Below the pieces are notes generated by a model. The model saw only the letters and a program-made list of their open reading frames with translations. It searched no databases and was not told the origin of the DNA. 64,000 bases of DNA from Flavobacteriales bacterium (GTDB lineage Bacteria; Bacteroidota; Bacteroidia; Flavobacteriales_F; PHOS-HE28): NCBI GenBank assembly GCA_013360395.1, contig JABWBQ010000005.1, forward strand, positions 25,494-89,493, given 5' to 3'. Shown in pieces: positions 16,440-26,336 of the stretch (position 1 is its first letter; each line of letters begins with the position of its first letter). A program made the translations under genes and the position numbers.

Positions 16440-18947
16440 ATGACACGCCGCACCACCCTCACACCGCTGTTCCTGTTCTGCTTCATTGTGTTCGCCCACC
16501 TCACCAACGCGCAGAGCGGCATGGCCTTGAGCCTCGATGGCGTGGACGACCGCATGGAAGTGGCCGACCACGCGGCGTTGGACATCGATCCCGGCGAGAG
16601 TTTCACGGTGACACTTTGGGTAAAGACCAGCCAGAGCACCGATGCCTACCGCATCATGAGCAAACGCGCCGCCGGTGCCGGTGCGGGCTATGAACTGATC
16701 ACCCAGAACGGTCCCGGTGCCTTCGGCATGAATTTGCGCAGCACCACCAACACCAATGCAGGTCCGCCGTACGGCACCACGTCCATCACGGATGGCACCT
16801 GGCACCACGTGGCCATGGTGGTGGACGCGGTCAACGGTACGGCCAGCATCCTCGTGGACGGTACGCAGGAGAACACGGTCACCTCCGGGGCCATCGGCAC
16901 CGAGGACTTCAGCAACAATGTGCCCTTGATCCTGGGCACCTCCATTGCGCAAACCGTCTTCATGAACGCATTGATCGACGACGTGCGCATCTGGCAGAAC
17001 CCCTTGAGCGCTGCGGAGGTCCTGGTCGACATGACGGCGGTAGTGACAGGCACCGAGCCCGGACTGATCGCCGCTTGGGATTTCGAGAACGTGACCGGCA
17101 CCACCGTGAACGAGATCACCGGTGTGCATCCCGGCACCTTGTTCGGCGGCGTCAGCACCGTGCCGGCCGTAACGCCCATGACCTACACCGGCAGCACGCT
17201 CCTTTCCACCAACACGCCCGCCGGCCGAGGTGAACCCGGCGAACGCGTGATCGGCGTGCGCATCACCACCAGCGGAAGCGACTCACCGCTCAGCCTCTCG
17301 GAGATCGCCTTCAACCTGAACGGCACCACGGACCTGGCCGACCTGCAGGACCTGAGGATCTACGCGACGGGTGCGAACCCGCGTCTCGACACGACCACAG
17401 CGGTCTTCGCCACGGCCACCGTGCAGTCGGGTACCATCGTGGCCACGGGTGCGCACATGCTGATCGAAGGCAACAACCATTTCTGGATCGCGTGCGATGT
17501 TTCCGGCACGGCGCAGGAGGGCCATGTGATCAAGGGCGAACTGGTCTCCATCACCGTGAGCGGTCAGAACCATGCTCCTGATGTGGTATCGAACGCTGAC
17601 GAACGCCTGATCCTGCTGGAGTGCAAGACGCTCTTCTCCGGGGGCGACTACGGTTCGGCCAACTATCGCATCCCCGCTGTGGTGCGCGCGGCCGATGGCT
17701 CGCTGGTGGTGGCCGCGGATGCACGCATCAACGGCCCCGGTGACCTGCCCGGCAACATCGATGTGGTGGTGCGCCGCAGCACCGACGGCGGCGAGACCTG
17801 GTCGCCCGCGCTCACCATCGCCGACTTCGGTAGCAGTGGTGCCAGCGATCCGGCCCTCGTGCTGGACCGCAACAGCGGGGATCTGCTCTGCCTGTTCGCC
17901 TCGCATACCGGATTGTTCGCTTCCACGCCCTCCGTGCCCATCCGCTTCCAGGTGTGCCGCAGCCAGGACAACGGCGTTACCTGGAGCGCGCCGGTGGAGC
18001 ATACCAGCGAGATCTACGCGCCCACCTGGTACGCGGCCTGGCTCGCCTCCGGCAACATCCACCAGCTACGCAGCGGTCGCATCGTGGGTGCCATCGGGGT
18101 GCGGCAGACCTCCAGCGGCGCCATCAGCAATTTCATGATCTACAGTGACGATGGCGGCTACACGTGGAATTACAAACCGGCCGTGGCTTCCAGCGTGGGC
18201 GACGAGGCCAAGCTCGTGGAGCTCGACAACGGCGACCTGATGATGAACATCCGCAACCAGACACCGGATCGGAGGCGCATCGTGCGCTCCTCCAACGGCG
18301 GCGATTCCTGGAGCTCGCCCACCTTCCAACCCGAGCTCATCGATCCCTTCGTGAACGGTGAGATCCTGCGTTACAACTCCGTGCTCGACGGGTACGACAC
18401 CAGCCGACTCCTCTTCTCCATACCAGCACATGCCACCGAGCGTAAGAACTTGAGTATCTTCCTCAGCTACGATGAGGGCACCACCTGGCCCGTGACGAAA
18501 GTGCTCCATCCCGGTTTCTCGGCCTACTCCAGCCTGACCGTGCTGGACGATGGCACCATCGGCTGCTTCTACGAGAACGGCGAGTACGAATGGTACCAGC
18601 TCTGCTTCGCGCGCTTCAGCCTGGATTGGCTCACCAACGGTGCAGACACCTGGTCGCCGGCCAATGCGATCAACGAGCATGTCGATGCATCCTTCAGCGT
18701 CCAGCTCGTGCAGGATCCCGGCGCCGACCAGGCCACGTTGAACGTGCGCACTACGGAAGCAGGCCGTTTGTCGGGCGTGCTCTACGACACCCTGGGGCAT
18801 CAGCTCGATCAACTCTTCAGTGGTCGCTTCGCTCCGGGCACGCACCAGCTGCCGATCGACCTGCGCGGCAAAGCCGCCGGGAACTACTTGGTGAAAGTCA
18901 CGCAGGGGGAGCGGAAGGTGACGGTGAAGATGGTGGTGGGGAGGTGA
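16440..18947 (+). CDS. secreted exo-alpha-sialidase with LamG domain and T9SS sorting domain
   Basis: 835 residues. Signal peptide (TLTPLFLFCFIVFAHLTNAQ), LamG/concanavalin-like domain (~28-210), a beta-rich linker domain (~240-395), then the sialidase propeller. The propeller has the FRIP-type motif YRIPAVV near residue 408 and five Asp boxes at ~447 (STDGGETWSPA), ~507, ~568, ~617 and ~676. The last ~85 residues (from ~750, ending NYLVKVTQGERKVTVKMVV) look like a type A T9SS C-terminal domain. It should release terminal sialic acids outside the cell. A -7-like TACCTTTC lies at 16387. Confidence 0.88.
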   Translation: MTRRTTLTPLFLFCFIVFAHLTNAQSGMALSLDGVDDRMEVADHAALDIDPGESFTVTLWVKTSQSTDAYRIMSKRAAGAGAGYELITQNGPGAFGMNLRSTTNTNAGPPYGTTSITDGTWHHVAMVVDAVNGTASILVDGTQENTVTSGAIGTEDFSNNVPLILGTSIAQTVFMNALIDDVRIWQNPLSAAEVLVDMTAVVTGTEPGLIAAWDFENVTGTTVNEITGVHPGTLFGGVSTVPAVTPMTYTGSTLLSTNTPAGRGEPGERVIGVRITTSGSDSPLSLSEIAFNLNGTTDLADLQDLRIYATGANPRLDTTTAVFATATVQSGTIVATGAHMLIEGNNHFWIACDVSGTAQEGHVIKGELVSITVSGQNHAPDVVSNADERLILLECKTLFSGGDYGSANYRIPAVVRAADGSLVVAADARINGPGDLPGNIDVVVRRSTDGGETWSPALTIADFGSSGASDPALVLDRNSGDLLCLFASHTGLFASTPSVPIRFQVCRSQDNGVTWSAPVEHTSEIYAPTWYAAWLASGNIHQLRSGRIVGAIGVRQTSSGAISNFMIYSDDGGYTWNYKPAVASSVGDEAKLVELDNGDLMMNIRNQTPDRRRIVRSSNGGDSWSSPTFQPELIDPFVNGEILRYNSVLDGYDTSRLLFSIPAHATERKNLSIFLSYDEGTTWPVTKVLHPGFSAYSSLTVLDDGTIGCFYENGEYEWYQLCFARFSLDWLTNGADTWSPANAINEHVDASFSVQLVQDPGADQATLNVRTTEAGRLSGVLYDTLGHQLDQLFSGRFAPGTHQLPIDLRGKAAGNYLVKVTQGERKVTVKMVVGR

Positions 18948-18965
18948 TGCCTTGCGCCCTCGCTG

Positions 18966-20549
18966 CTATTTCTCGTACAACCTTAACCGCTCCTCTTCCA
19001 GATCGATCAGGTAGATTTCCTGGTGGATGAGCTCCTCGTCGATGCCTGGGTCGCGGTTGATATCCACCAGGTGCTGGCGCTGCTGCTCGAGCAGTTCGAT
19101 CATGAGCGCCCGTGTGTGCGAGTTCCGTGGATCGAAGGTGCCTGCAGCGACTTTCTTCTGCAAGTGCTCGACTAGGTAGGCCGCCTGCGGATGGCTTCCG
19201 GCGCGCGTCTTTTCCTGTAGGAAGCCGAGGGCGTGCTCATGCGCGCTTTGTCGCACGCGATGCAGCACGTCTTCCTCCGGTTCTTCCTGCGACACGATGT
19301 CGAACAGCTTGCTGCGTCCGATGAGATAGGGCAGCGTGAGCCCCTGCATCACCAGGGTGAGCAGGATCACCACGAAGGTGATGAAGAGGATGAGGCTGCG
19401 ATGCGGGAAGGCGGTGCCATCTTCCAGCGCGAGGGGCACGGACAAAGCTGCGGCCAAGGAGACCACGCCGCGCATGCCCGTCCAGCCCAAGAGCAGGGGC
19501 AGCAGCCAGCGGTCCCTCGGTGTGCGCCCGCGCGGGGCCACCTGGGGCCGGAAGAGCAAGGTGGCGGCCATGGCCGCGTATGCGCTGATGATGCGCGCGG
19601 CAATGAGCACCCCGGTCACCAACAGGCTATATGTGATGGCATCGGACAGGGGGATGCCTGCCGCGCGCAGACCATCCACGATGTCGGGCAGCTGCAGACC
19701 GATGATGAGGAAGACCAGCCCGTTGAGGATGAACATGAAGCTCTCCCATACGCTATGGCCTTTTACGCGGCTGCTGCTGTTGAGGAAGAGCAGTCGGCGG
19801 TTCGCCATGAACAGGCCGCCGATCACCACGGCCAACACGCCGGAGCTATGCACCTGTTCTGCCGCCCAGTACATGCAATAGGGTTCGATCACGGTGAGCG
19901 CGATGTCCGAAGTGGCATCCGTGGGCAGCCGCCGGTGCAGTTGCACGAAGAGCCAGCCTGACAGGAGCCCGATGCCCGCGCCACAGGCCACCATCCAGGC
20001 GAGGTCCACGGCGGCATCCTGCCAAATGAACCGGCCGGTGCCCACGGCGATGAGCGCGAAGCGGAAGATGATCAGCGCGGATGCGTCATTCAGCAAACTC
20101 TCCCCTTCCAGGACGGCCCTGGTGGAGCGGGGTATGCGTACGAAGCGGGTGAGCGCGCCCACGCTCACTGCATCGGGCGGCGCCACGATACCGCCCAGCA
20201 GAAAGCCCAACGCCAACGTGAAGCCCGGGATCAGCTGATCGGCGACCAGCGCCACGGCCATGGCCGAAAAGAAGACCACGAGAAAGGCGAAGCTGCAAAT
20301 GATGCGGTACCATCGCCGCAGCTCCTTGTAGGAGATGGACCATGCGGCCTCGAACAATAGGGGCGGCAGGAAGATGAAGAAGATCAGCTCGGGATCCACG
20401 TGCAGGCGGGGCAGGCTCGGCACGAAGGCCACCACCAGTCCGGCCAATACCAGCAGGATGGGATAGGCCACGCGCAGCTTGTTGGCGAGCATGTGCAACA
20501 GCACGATGGCTGCCACCAGGGCGAGGAGGAAGGGAAGGTGGGCGTGCAT
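18966..20549 (-). CDS. CPA1-family Na+/H+ antiporter
   Basis: 527 residues, ~12 hydrophobic helices in residues 1-400 and a ~125-residue cytoplasmic C-terminal domain rich in Gln/Glu. PGFTLALGFLLGGIVAPPDAVSV carries the ion-binding region (usually D-P-V/A in CPA1, here P-P-D-A), and EGESLLNDASALIIFRFAL has the conserved acidic N-D pair. It exchanges sodium for protons to control pH and salt. Start at ATG 20549, since the first helix begins there. Co-directional with the cardiolipin synthase gene upstream (57 bp gap). Confidence 0.9.
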   Translation of the reverse strand: MHAHLPFLLALVAAIVLLHMLANKLRVAYPILLVLAGLVVAFVPSLPRLHVDPELIFFIFLPPLLFEAAWSISYKELRRWYRIICSFAFLVVFFSAMAVALVADQLIPGFTLALGFLLGGIVAPPDAVSVGALTRFVRIPRSTRAVLEGESLLNDASALIIFRFALIAVGTGRFIWQDAAVDLAWMVACGAGIGLLSGWLFVQLHRRLPTDATSDIALTVIEPYCMYWAAEQVHSSGVLAVVIGGLFMANRRLLFLNSSSRVKGHSVWESFMFILNGLVFLIIGLQLPDIVDGLRAAGIPLSDAITYSLLVTGVLIAARIISAYAAMAATLLFRPQVAPRGRTPRDRWLLPLLLGWTGMRGVVSLAAALSVPLALEDGTAFPHRSLILFITFVVILLTLVMQGLTLPYLIGRSKLFDIVSQEEPEEDVLHRVRQSAHEHALGFLQEKTRAGSHPQAAYLVEHLQKKVAAGTFDPRNSHTRALMIELLEQQRQHLVDINRDPGIDEELIHQEIYLIDLEEERLRLYEK

Positions 20550-20606
20550 GGAGCGGCAACCAAAGTAGTGGCTGCCCGCCATTCGCTGGATCACTCCCCG
20601 AGCCCC

Positions 20607-22097
20607 TCACATCAACGCACCGAAGAGGTGCAGGATCCGCTCCGCAATACGTTGGGCGACCGGGCGCTTGGCCCATTGTTCAGGATCGATCAGGTCGGCA
20701 TCCTGCAGGTCGCGATCGAACTCCGCCGCCAGTTCCGCCGCCTGGGCGGCGTGGTACACGAAGGCGTTCACCTCGAAGTTCAGGTCGAAGCTGCGGTGGT
20801 CGAGATTGGCCGTGCCCACCATGGCCACGCGGCCGTCGAACACGGCGGTCTTGGCATGCACGAAGCCTTTGCGGTAGGCATGGATCCGCACCCCGACCGC
20901 CAACAGCTCACTGTAGTACGACCGCGAGGTGGTGTTCACGATCCACGAGTCGGAGATGCCGGGCACCAGCAGGTCCACGGTGACACCGCTGCGCGCGGCG
21001 ATGCACAAGGCATCGAGCAGGCTCTTGTCGGGGATGAAGTAGGGCGTGGTGAGGCGGATGTGCGAGCGGGAGAGCAGGATGGCCTGCACCAGCGCGTACA
21101 GGATGTCCGGATGATCGGAATCGGGACCGCTGCTCACCACCTGCACCACTTCGCCGGGCATCGCGTCCACCGACAGCGGGAAGTGGGCTTCGTTGAAGGC
21201 GATGCGCAGCCCTGAACAGAAGTTCCAGTCAGTAAGGAAAATGTGCTGCAGGCTGAGCACGGCAGGTCCGTCGATCCGCAGGTGCTCATCGCGCCAATAG
21301 AGTCCCGGCCCGTTCGCATTGATGTACTTGTCGCTCACGTTGATGCCGCCCACGAAGCCCACGCGGCCGTCCACCACGATGATCTTGCGGTGGTTGCGGT
21401 AGTTCATGCCATTGGCCAGGAAGAGCAGCAGGATCTTGCGGAAGGGGAAAGCCTCCACGCCCGCAGCCAGCAGCTCCTTCCCCAAGCCCCTGCGGAGGGA
21501 AGCACTTCCGTAGTCGTCGTAGATGAACCGGACCTGCACGCCTTCACGCGCCTTGCGCATCAGCACTTCGGCGATCCGCCGTCCGATGCCATCGTCGTTG
21601 AAGATGTAGTACTCGAGGTGGATGTGGTGCTGCGCGGCCTCGAGCGCGGCAAGCACCTCGGGGAACTTCGATTCGCCGTTGCACAACAGGTGCGTCCGGT
21701 TGCCTTGCGACAGCAGGCACACACCTGCGAGTTGCTGTGCGAGGGGTGCGAAGTGCGCGAGCTCCGCGCCCTGTTGGGCCCGCACCTGCTGCGTGTATCC
21801 GATGGCTCTCTGCAACAGCTCCGGGTAGGTGCGTTCATCGATGTCGAGCTTCTTGCGGTAGATCTTGCGCTTGCGGTAGTTGATCCCCACCGACAGGTAG
21901 AAGATGGCACCCACCAACGGCAATGCCACCACGAGCAGCACATAGGCCAGCGCTTTGCTCGGCGTCCGGCTATCCACGATGATGAAGAGGCACAAAGCCG
22001 CCACCAGCACGGCGTACGCCACCGCAAGCAACGTGCTGAGCTCGATGGGGAACAGCACTTCCAAAGGGGCGAACAAGAGGAGAAGAGAAGAAGGCAT
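20607..22097 (-). CDS. cls: cardiolipin synthase
   Basis: 496 residues. Two N-terminal membrane helices (LAVAYAVLVAALCLFIIV and ALAYVLLVVALPLVGAIFYL) followed by two phospholipase-D HKD motifs: HRKIIVVDGRVGFVGGIN and HAKTAVFDGRVAMVGTANLD. It condenses phosphatidylglycerol, or PG with PE, into cardiolipin at the inner membrane. I start at ATG 22097; in-frame codons upstream lack hydrophobic or conserved sequence, and a -7-like TACTTTCG reads toward this start ~20 bases upstream. Confidence 0.93.
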   Translation of the reverse strand: MPSSLLLLFAPLEVLFPIELSTLLAVAYAVLVAALCLFIIVDSRTPSKALAYVLLVVALPLVGAIFYLSVGINYRKRKIYRKKLDIDERTYPELLQRAIGYTQQVRAQQGAELAHFAPLAQQLAGVCLLSQGNRTHLLCNGESKFPEVLAALEAAQHHIHLEYYIFNDDGIGRRIAEVLMRKAREGVQVRFIYDDYGSASLRRGLGKELLAAGVEAFPFRKILLLFLANGMNYRNHRKIIVVDGRVGFVGGINVSDKYINANGPGLYWRDEHLRIDGPAVLSLQHIFLTDWNFCSGLRIAFNEAHFPLSVDAMPGEVVQVVSSGPDSDHPDILYALVQAILLSRSHIRLTTPYFIPDKSLLDALCIAARSGVTVDLLVPGISDSWIVNTTSRSYYSELLAVGVRIHAYRKGFVHAKTAVFDGRVAMVGTANLDHRSFDLNFEVNAFVYHAAQAAELAAEFDRDLQDADLIDPEQWAKRPVAQRIAERILHLFGALM

Positions 22098-22210
22098 GGG
22101 ACCGGTCGGGCGGCCACCGAAAGTAGGACTACTGCTCTGCCCGAGCCCCTGCGCGAGCGGGGTAGGCATGCGCGATCATTCCCGCATGGCTACCTTGGTA
22201 TGCTTCTACC

Positions 22211-22396
22211 ATGCGCGATCTGCTTCCACCGGCGATGATCCTCGCAGCGCTCTTCATCGGCTGCAGCACCACGGACCAAGAAGAAAAGGAACCGGTCCGC
22301 ACCGATGCAATCGACTGGGACAGCGTTCACAGCACGGCACCCGCACGGGTGATCGCAGGCCCCACGGACTCGGTGAAGCGGCGCGTAGGGGAATGA
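22211..22396 (+). CDS. small lipoprotein
   Basis: 61 residues. Signal peptide II with lipobox LFIGC (Cys18) and a short charged mature part without a recognisable domain. A -7 box TACCTTGG at 22191-22198 lies 12 bases before the ATG, giving an almost leaderless message and supporting expression. It is convergent with the AraC regulator gene (32 bp apart). Confidence 0.6.
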   Translation: MRDLLPPAMILAALFIGCSTTDQEEKEPVRTDAIDWDSVHSTAPARVIAGPTDSVKRRVGE

Positions 22397-22428
22397 GGGG
22401 CCGAAGTTCGCGGACATTTTCCATTCTA

Positions 22429-23328
22429 TCACCCACCCTGCGCCTTCACGAACTCCAGCGGCGTTTGCCCGGTGTGCAGCTTGAAGAAACGGCTGAAGGC
22501 CTGCGGGTATTCAAAGCCGAGCTTGAACGCCGCATCGCCCACGGACCGGCTGGCGATCATCTCGCTCTTGGCCTTGTTGATGATGAACTCCTGGATGAAG
22601 GCCTTCGGTGAGCGGCCGGTCTGCTTCTTCACCAGGTCGCCGAAGTAGTTGGTGGAGAGGAACACCTGGTCGGAACAATACTTCACCGTGGGCAGGCCCT
22701 GCTTCAGTTGCTTGCCTTCCCGGTAGTAGGCCACCAGCGCCTCCTCGAAACGCACCAGCACGTCCTTGTTCTCCGCCTCGCGCGTGGCGAACTGCCGCTC
22801 GTGGAAACGCCGGCAATGGTTCAGCACCAGCTCGATCAGGTTCACCACGATCTCGTTGCGGCCGAACCGTGCCGCCTGGGGCAGTTCCTCCTGCAGCAGC
22901 TCCAGGCACTTGATGATGGTGGCCCGTTCCCCGGTCGTCATGTGCAGGGCCTCGTTCACATGATAGTCGAAGAAGCTGTAGCGGCTCATGCGGTTCTCCA
23001 GCGGCGTTCCGCGCAACACGTCCGGGTGGAAGAGCAGGCCCCAACCACGGATCTCGAAGTATTCGCCGTTGTCCTCCACGCCACCCACCTGCCCCGGGGC
23101 CACGGCGATCAAGGTGCCCTCGCCGTATTCGTATCGGCCCATGCCGTAGGTGAGCGACTCCAAGCGGTCGTCCCGCAGGAACAGGCCGTAGACCTTGAAT
23201 TTCGTGCGGCTGTGCCGGATCGGTGACACCGTGGCGTACGGGATCACGCTCACCAACGGATGCGTGCCCACATGGCCCACGTAGTGCTCGTAGTCGGATA
23301 CGCGGTCAACGTTCAGGAACTTGGTCAT
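22429..23328 (-). CDS. AraC-family transcriptional regulator, proposed master of the downstream regulon
   Basis: 299 residues. The N-terminal ~190 residues form a sensor part (KVYGLFLRDD, GTLIAVAPGQVGG as in cupin-type AraC sensors). The C-terminal ~95 residues hold the two HTH motifs: SDQVFLSTNYFGDLVKKQTGRSP and VGDAAFKLGFEYPQAFSRFF, ending HTGQTPLEFV. It is divergent from the SDR gene; the 264-bp gap carries a -7-like TACCTTGC for the regulator (23351-23344) and the first of five matching operator sites. AraC proteins typically bind direct half-sites ~21 bp apart, as found here. The inducer is unknown; E. coli YqhC, which activates aldehyde reductases, is a possible functional analogue. Confidence 0.93.
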   Translation of the reverse strand: MTKFLNVDRVSDYEHYVGHVGTHPLVSVIPYATVSPIRHSRTKFKVYGLFLRDDRLESLTYGMGRYEYGEGTLIAVAPGQVGGVEDNGEYFEIRGWGLLFHPDVLRGTPLENRMSRYSFFDYHVNEALHMTTGERATIIKCLELLQEELPQAARFGRNEIVVNLIELVLNHCRRFHERQFATREAENKDVLVRFEEALVAYYREGKQLKQGLPTVKYCSDQVFLSTNYFGDLVKKQTGRSPKAFIQEFIINKAKSEMIASRSVGDAAFKLGFEYPQAFSRFFKLHTGQTPLEFVKAQGG

Positions 23329-23506
23329 GCCTTCGCGGATGGTGCAAGGTAAAATGGAGGAGAGCGGTGAAGGTGGTAAGAGCGGTGAAGGTGGACTGAC
23401 ACACTTCGCTGAACAGACCCGAACGGTCTCGTCTCCGCGATCCCTTCACATCCTCACCCTTCGCACCAGCTCATCCAGGCCCATCCGCGGTTCCACTCCA
23501 CCCCCC

Positions 23507-23570
23507 GTGAACGGGTTACATCTTCCCGTGATCCGCGTACCGGTCGCGGCTTTCCATGCGGTCACCTTTG
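23507..23570 (+). promoter_or_regulatory. AraC-type operator and promoter, site A (SDR operon)
   Basis: Direct half-sites GTGAACGGGTTAC (23507) and GTGATCCGCGTAC (23528), 21 bp apart, then a -7 box CACCTTTG at 23563-23570, 56 bp after the first half-site. The SDR ATG follows 22 bp later. The downstream half-site reaches the -33 region, as expected for a class II activator. The first -7 base is C rather than T, consistent with a weak promoter that needs activation. Confidence 0.75.
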
Positions 23571-23592
23571 CCTCATCAAAAGGACGAAGACC

Positions 23593-24354
23593 ATGTACAA
23601 CGAATTCCAAGGCAGGGTGGCGCTGATCACGGGCGCCGGATCGGGCATCGGGTTCGCGGCGGCGAAAGCGTTCGCGGAAGCCGGCGCCAAAGTGGCCCTG
23701 GCCGACCATACCGAAGAAAAGGTACAGCGGGCGGCGAAGGCCCTGACCGACGCCGGCCACCAGGCGATCGCCATCCGCTGTGACGTCACCAGCGAGGCCG
23801 ACGTGGCCCGCATGGTGGAGCGGACGGTGGCGGCCTTCGGTCGGCTGGACTACGCCTACAACAACGCCGGCACGCACGTCACCGTCGCGGAGACCGCCGA
23901 TGCCAGCGGCGAAGAGTTCGACCGCGCCATCGCGGTGAACCTGAAGGGCATCTGGAACTGCATGAAACACGAGCTGCGGCACATGCGGGAGCAGGGGAGC
24001 GGCGCCATCGTGAACTGCTCCTCGCAGAGCGGCCTGGTGGGCACGGCGAACCTGGGTGCGTACACCGCGGCCAAGCATGGCGTGGTGGGCCTCACCAAGG
24101 CCAGCGCGTTGGAGTATGCGCATCGCGGCATCCGCATCAACTGCATCTGCCCCGGAACCACCGACACGCCCATGGTCTCCAACGCCGTGGCCGACCGGCC
24201 CGAGCACATGGCGGCTATCATCGGGGGTATCCCCTTGGGCCGCATGGGCAAGGCCGAGGAAGTGTCCAGCGCCGTGCTCTGGTTGTGCAGCGACGGTGCG
24301 GGCTTCATGGTGGGCCAGGTGGTGGCGCCCGATGGCGGCTACACCGTCCGTTGA
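23593..24354 (+). CDS. short-chain dehydrogenase/reductase
   Basis: 253 residues, classical SDR. Cofactor motif TGAGSGIGFAAAKAF (~12-26), Asp of LADHT (~38) suggesting NAD(H) preference, YNNAGTH (~92), catalytic Ser in NCSSQSG and YTAAK (Tyr~156, Lys~160). C-terminal GFMVGQVVAPDGGYTV is typical. Substrate unknown. First gene behind operator A, followed 54 bp later by an aldo-keto reductase and then a RibD-like reductase, presumably one transcript. Confidence 0.93.
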   Translation: MYNEFQGRVALITGAGSGIGFAAAKAFAEAGAKVALADHTEEKVQRAAKALTDAGHQAIAIRCDVTSEADVARMVERTVAAFGRLDYAYNNAGTHVTVAETADASGEEFDRAIAVNLKGIWNCMKHELRHMREQGSGAIVNCSSQSGLVGTANLGAYTAAKHGVVGLTKASALEYAHRGIRINCICPGTTDTPMVSNAVADRPEHMAAIIGGIPLGRMGKAEEVSSAVLWLCSDGAGFMVGQVVAPDGGYTVR

Positions 24355-24408
24355 ACAAGAACACACCGGTCCTTTCATCACCACCATCCTTTCACCCCGA
24401 CCATCACC

Positions 24409-25347
24409 ATGGAACGCAGCACCTTCATCAAGTCATCGCTCGGCATGGCCGGCCTGCTGGCCCTGCACAGGATCTCCTCCGCTTCCCCACTTCTCCCATT
24501 CAACACCGGAAACATGACCACCACCGACCGCATCCCCCTCATCCAGCTGAACAACGGCACCACCATCCCCCAGCTCGGCTTCGGCACCTGGACCCTCACC
24601 GACAAGCCCGAGCAATATGTGCGCGAGGCCATCGAAGTGGGCTACCGCCTGATCGATACCGCGCAGGGCTACGGCAACGAGGCGGGCGTGTACCAGGGAG
24701 TGAAGGACAGCGGCATCGCGCGCAAGGATGTGTACCTCACCACCAAGGTATCCCCGCAAGTCATGCGCGATGGCACGGTGCAACGGTCGCTGGACGAAAG
24801 CCTGGAGAAGCTGGGCGGCGAATACATCGATCTGTGCCTGATCCACTGGCCCGTGAAGGACCATATCCAGGACACCTGGACCATCCTGGAGGACTACGTG
24901 GCCAAGGGCCTCATCCGCTCCATCGGCCTCAGCAACTTCAACATGCACCACATCGACGACCTGTTGAAGTACGCCCGCGTGAAGCCGGTGCTCAACCAGA
25001 TCGAGGTGCACCCCAGCTTCTCCAACATGCAGAACGTGGGCCGCACACTCTACCGCGACATCGCCGCGCAGTCGTGGTCGCCGCTGGGCAACGGCCAGGA
25101 CCTGGACGACCCCGTGCTGGCCACGCTGGCGAAGAAATACGGCCGCAGTGTGGCGCAGATCATCCTGAAGTGGCACATGCAGCGCGGCCTCATCGCCGTT
25201 ACCCGCTCGCGCAACATCGCCCACATGAAGGAGAACCTCGCCATCTTCGACCGTGACCTCTCACCGGTGGACATGTCCGTCATCCACGGCATCAACAGCG
25301 ACCGGCGCACCAACGCCCAGAACGATCCCGACAACTTCCCTTGGTAA
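24409..25347 (+). CDS. aldo-keto reductase (2,5-diketogluconate reductase type), copy 1
   Basis: 312 residues. An N-terminal leader (ERSTFIKSSLGMAGLLALH) precedes the AKR barrel, which begins IPLIQLNNGTTIPQLGFGTW. The catalytic tetrad is visible: Asp in LIDTA, Tyr in GYGNEAG, Lys in TTKVS, His in LIHWP. The C-terminal NADPH clamp is replaced by VTRSRNIAHMKEN (usually IPKS). It reduces aldehydes or ketones. An in-frame ATG lies at the barrel start (24514), so a cytoplasmic form is possible. Second gene behind operator A. Confidence 0.9.
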   Translation: MERSTFIKSSLGMAGLLALHRISSASPLLPFNTGNMTTTDRIPLIQLNNGTTIPQLGFGTWTLTDKPEQYVREAIEVGYRLIDTAQGYGNEAGVYQGVKDSGIARKDVYLTTKVSPQVMRDGTVQRSLDESLEKLGGEYIDLCLIHWPVKDHIQDTWTILEDYVAKGLIRSIGLSNFNMHHIDDLLKYARVKPVLNQIEVHPSFSNMQNVGRTLYRDIAAQSWSPLGNGQDLDDPVLATLAKKYGRSVAQIILKWHMQRGLIAVTRSRNIAHMKENLAIFDRDLSPVDMSVIHGINSDRRTNAQNDPDNFPW

Positions 25348-25355
25348 CTCCTGCC

Positions 25356-26042
25356 ATGCCACGCCCCCATATCATCCTGCACATGATCTCCTCGGTGAAC
25401 GGGAAGATCCTCACCGCACCCTGGCGCACGAGCCGCGCCTGGCAGGCCGCCGAGGCCGGCTTCGATCCGGTGTACCGCTCCTTCGCCACCGACGGCTGGG
25501 TATGCGGCCGCGTCACCATGGAACAGGACTTCGCCGACGAGGCACCCGAACTGCTGCCACCCACCGCGCCCGTATCGCGCGACCACTTCATCGGCGATCC
25601 CCAGGCGAGCACCTTCGCCGTGGCCATCGACCCCGGCGGCAAACTCGGCTGGACCGGCAACGCCATCGAGGGCGACCACCTCATCGAAGTGCTCTCCGAG
25701 CAGGTCACCGACGCCTACCTGCACTACCTGCAACGCCGGCGCATCTCCTACCTCATCTGCGGCCGGGACACCGTGGACCTCGCGGCCGCCATGCAACGGC
25801 TGGCCGAGCTCTTCCCCATCCGCACACTGCTGCTGCAAGGCGGCGGCTACCTCAACGGCTCCATGTTCAACCTCGGCCTGGTGGATGAGGTCAGCCTCAT
25901 GCTCCTGCCCGTGGCCGACTCACACCCGGGCCACACCGCGCTGGAGACCGGCACACGGACCACCCTGCCGCGCGTGAGCGACCTGCAGCTGGTCTCCATG
26001 CAGCGCATGGACGGCGGCGTGGTATGGCTGCGCTACCGGTAG
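25356..26042 (+). CDS. RibD C-terminal/dihydrofolate reductase-like protein
   Basis: 228 residues. The RibD-C fold is seen in HIILHMISSVNGKI at the N-terminus, the central WVCGRVTME, and LLLQGGGYLNGSMFNLGLVDEVSLMLLP at the C-terminal end, the NADPH-binding GGG-N motif. Stand-alone proteins of this type are annotated as pyrimidine or dihydrofolate reductases but often have unknown substrates. It starts 8 bp after the AKR stop, so it is the third gene of the SDR operon. Confidence 0.88.
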   Translation: MPRPHIILHMISSVNGKILTAPWRTSRAWQAAEAGFDPVYRSFATDGWVCGRVTMEQDFADEAPELLPPTAPVSRDHFIGDPQASTFAVAIDPGGKLGWTGNAIEGDHLIEVLSEQVTDAYLHYLQRRRISYLICGRDTVDLAAAMQRLAELFPIRTLLLQGGGYLNGSMFNLGLVDEVSLMLLPVADSHPGHTALETGTRTTLPRVSDLQLVSMQRMDGGVVWLRYR

Positions 26043-26054
26043 CGTGGTAGTGTG

Positions 26055-26278
26055 GGGCGTGCCCCGGCTCATCCCTTCGCTTCGCAGAGCCTTCGCTCGG
26101 GAGCAGCCGGGTCGCGTGCTCCGCTTTAGCTGCTTCGTGCCCGCCGGCATCCACGGCGCTGCGGGGTCTGCTCGTTCCGCGCAGCCTCCTCGCTGCACGT
26201 GGCTGCACGGCGGCCCCATCAGCAGGCTGCCGCTGCGCCCGCTCACGCGCGGTCCTCATCCCCATCCATCGGGCCGTG
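26055..26278 (+). repeat. intergenic repeat element, copy 1
   Basis: Two conserved blocks around a variable middle. Block 1 (26055-26129) begins GGGCGTGCCCCGG and is identical over 75 bases to the reverse complement of 36749-36823. Block 2 (26226-26252, GCTGCCGCTGCG...) is identical over 27 bases to the reverse complement of 36596-36622. The tail (26226-26278) also matches a degenerate third copy at 36449-36503. It fills much of the 405-bp gap between the RibD-like and TolC genes and ends 58 bp before operator D. It encodes no convincing protein. Confidence 0.85.
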
Positions 26279-26336
26279 CGCGATGGCAGGCACGATCCGC
26301 ATCCACCAACCCCCGCATACCGCCGCGCAAGAAGCG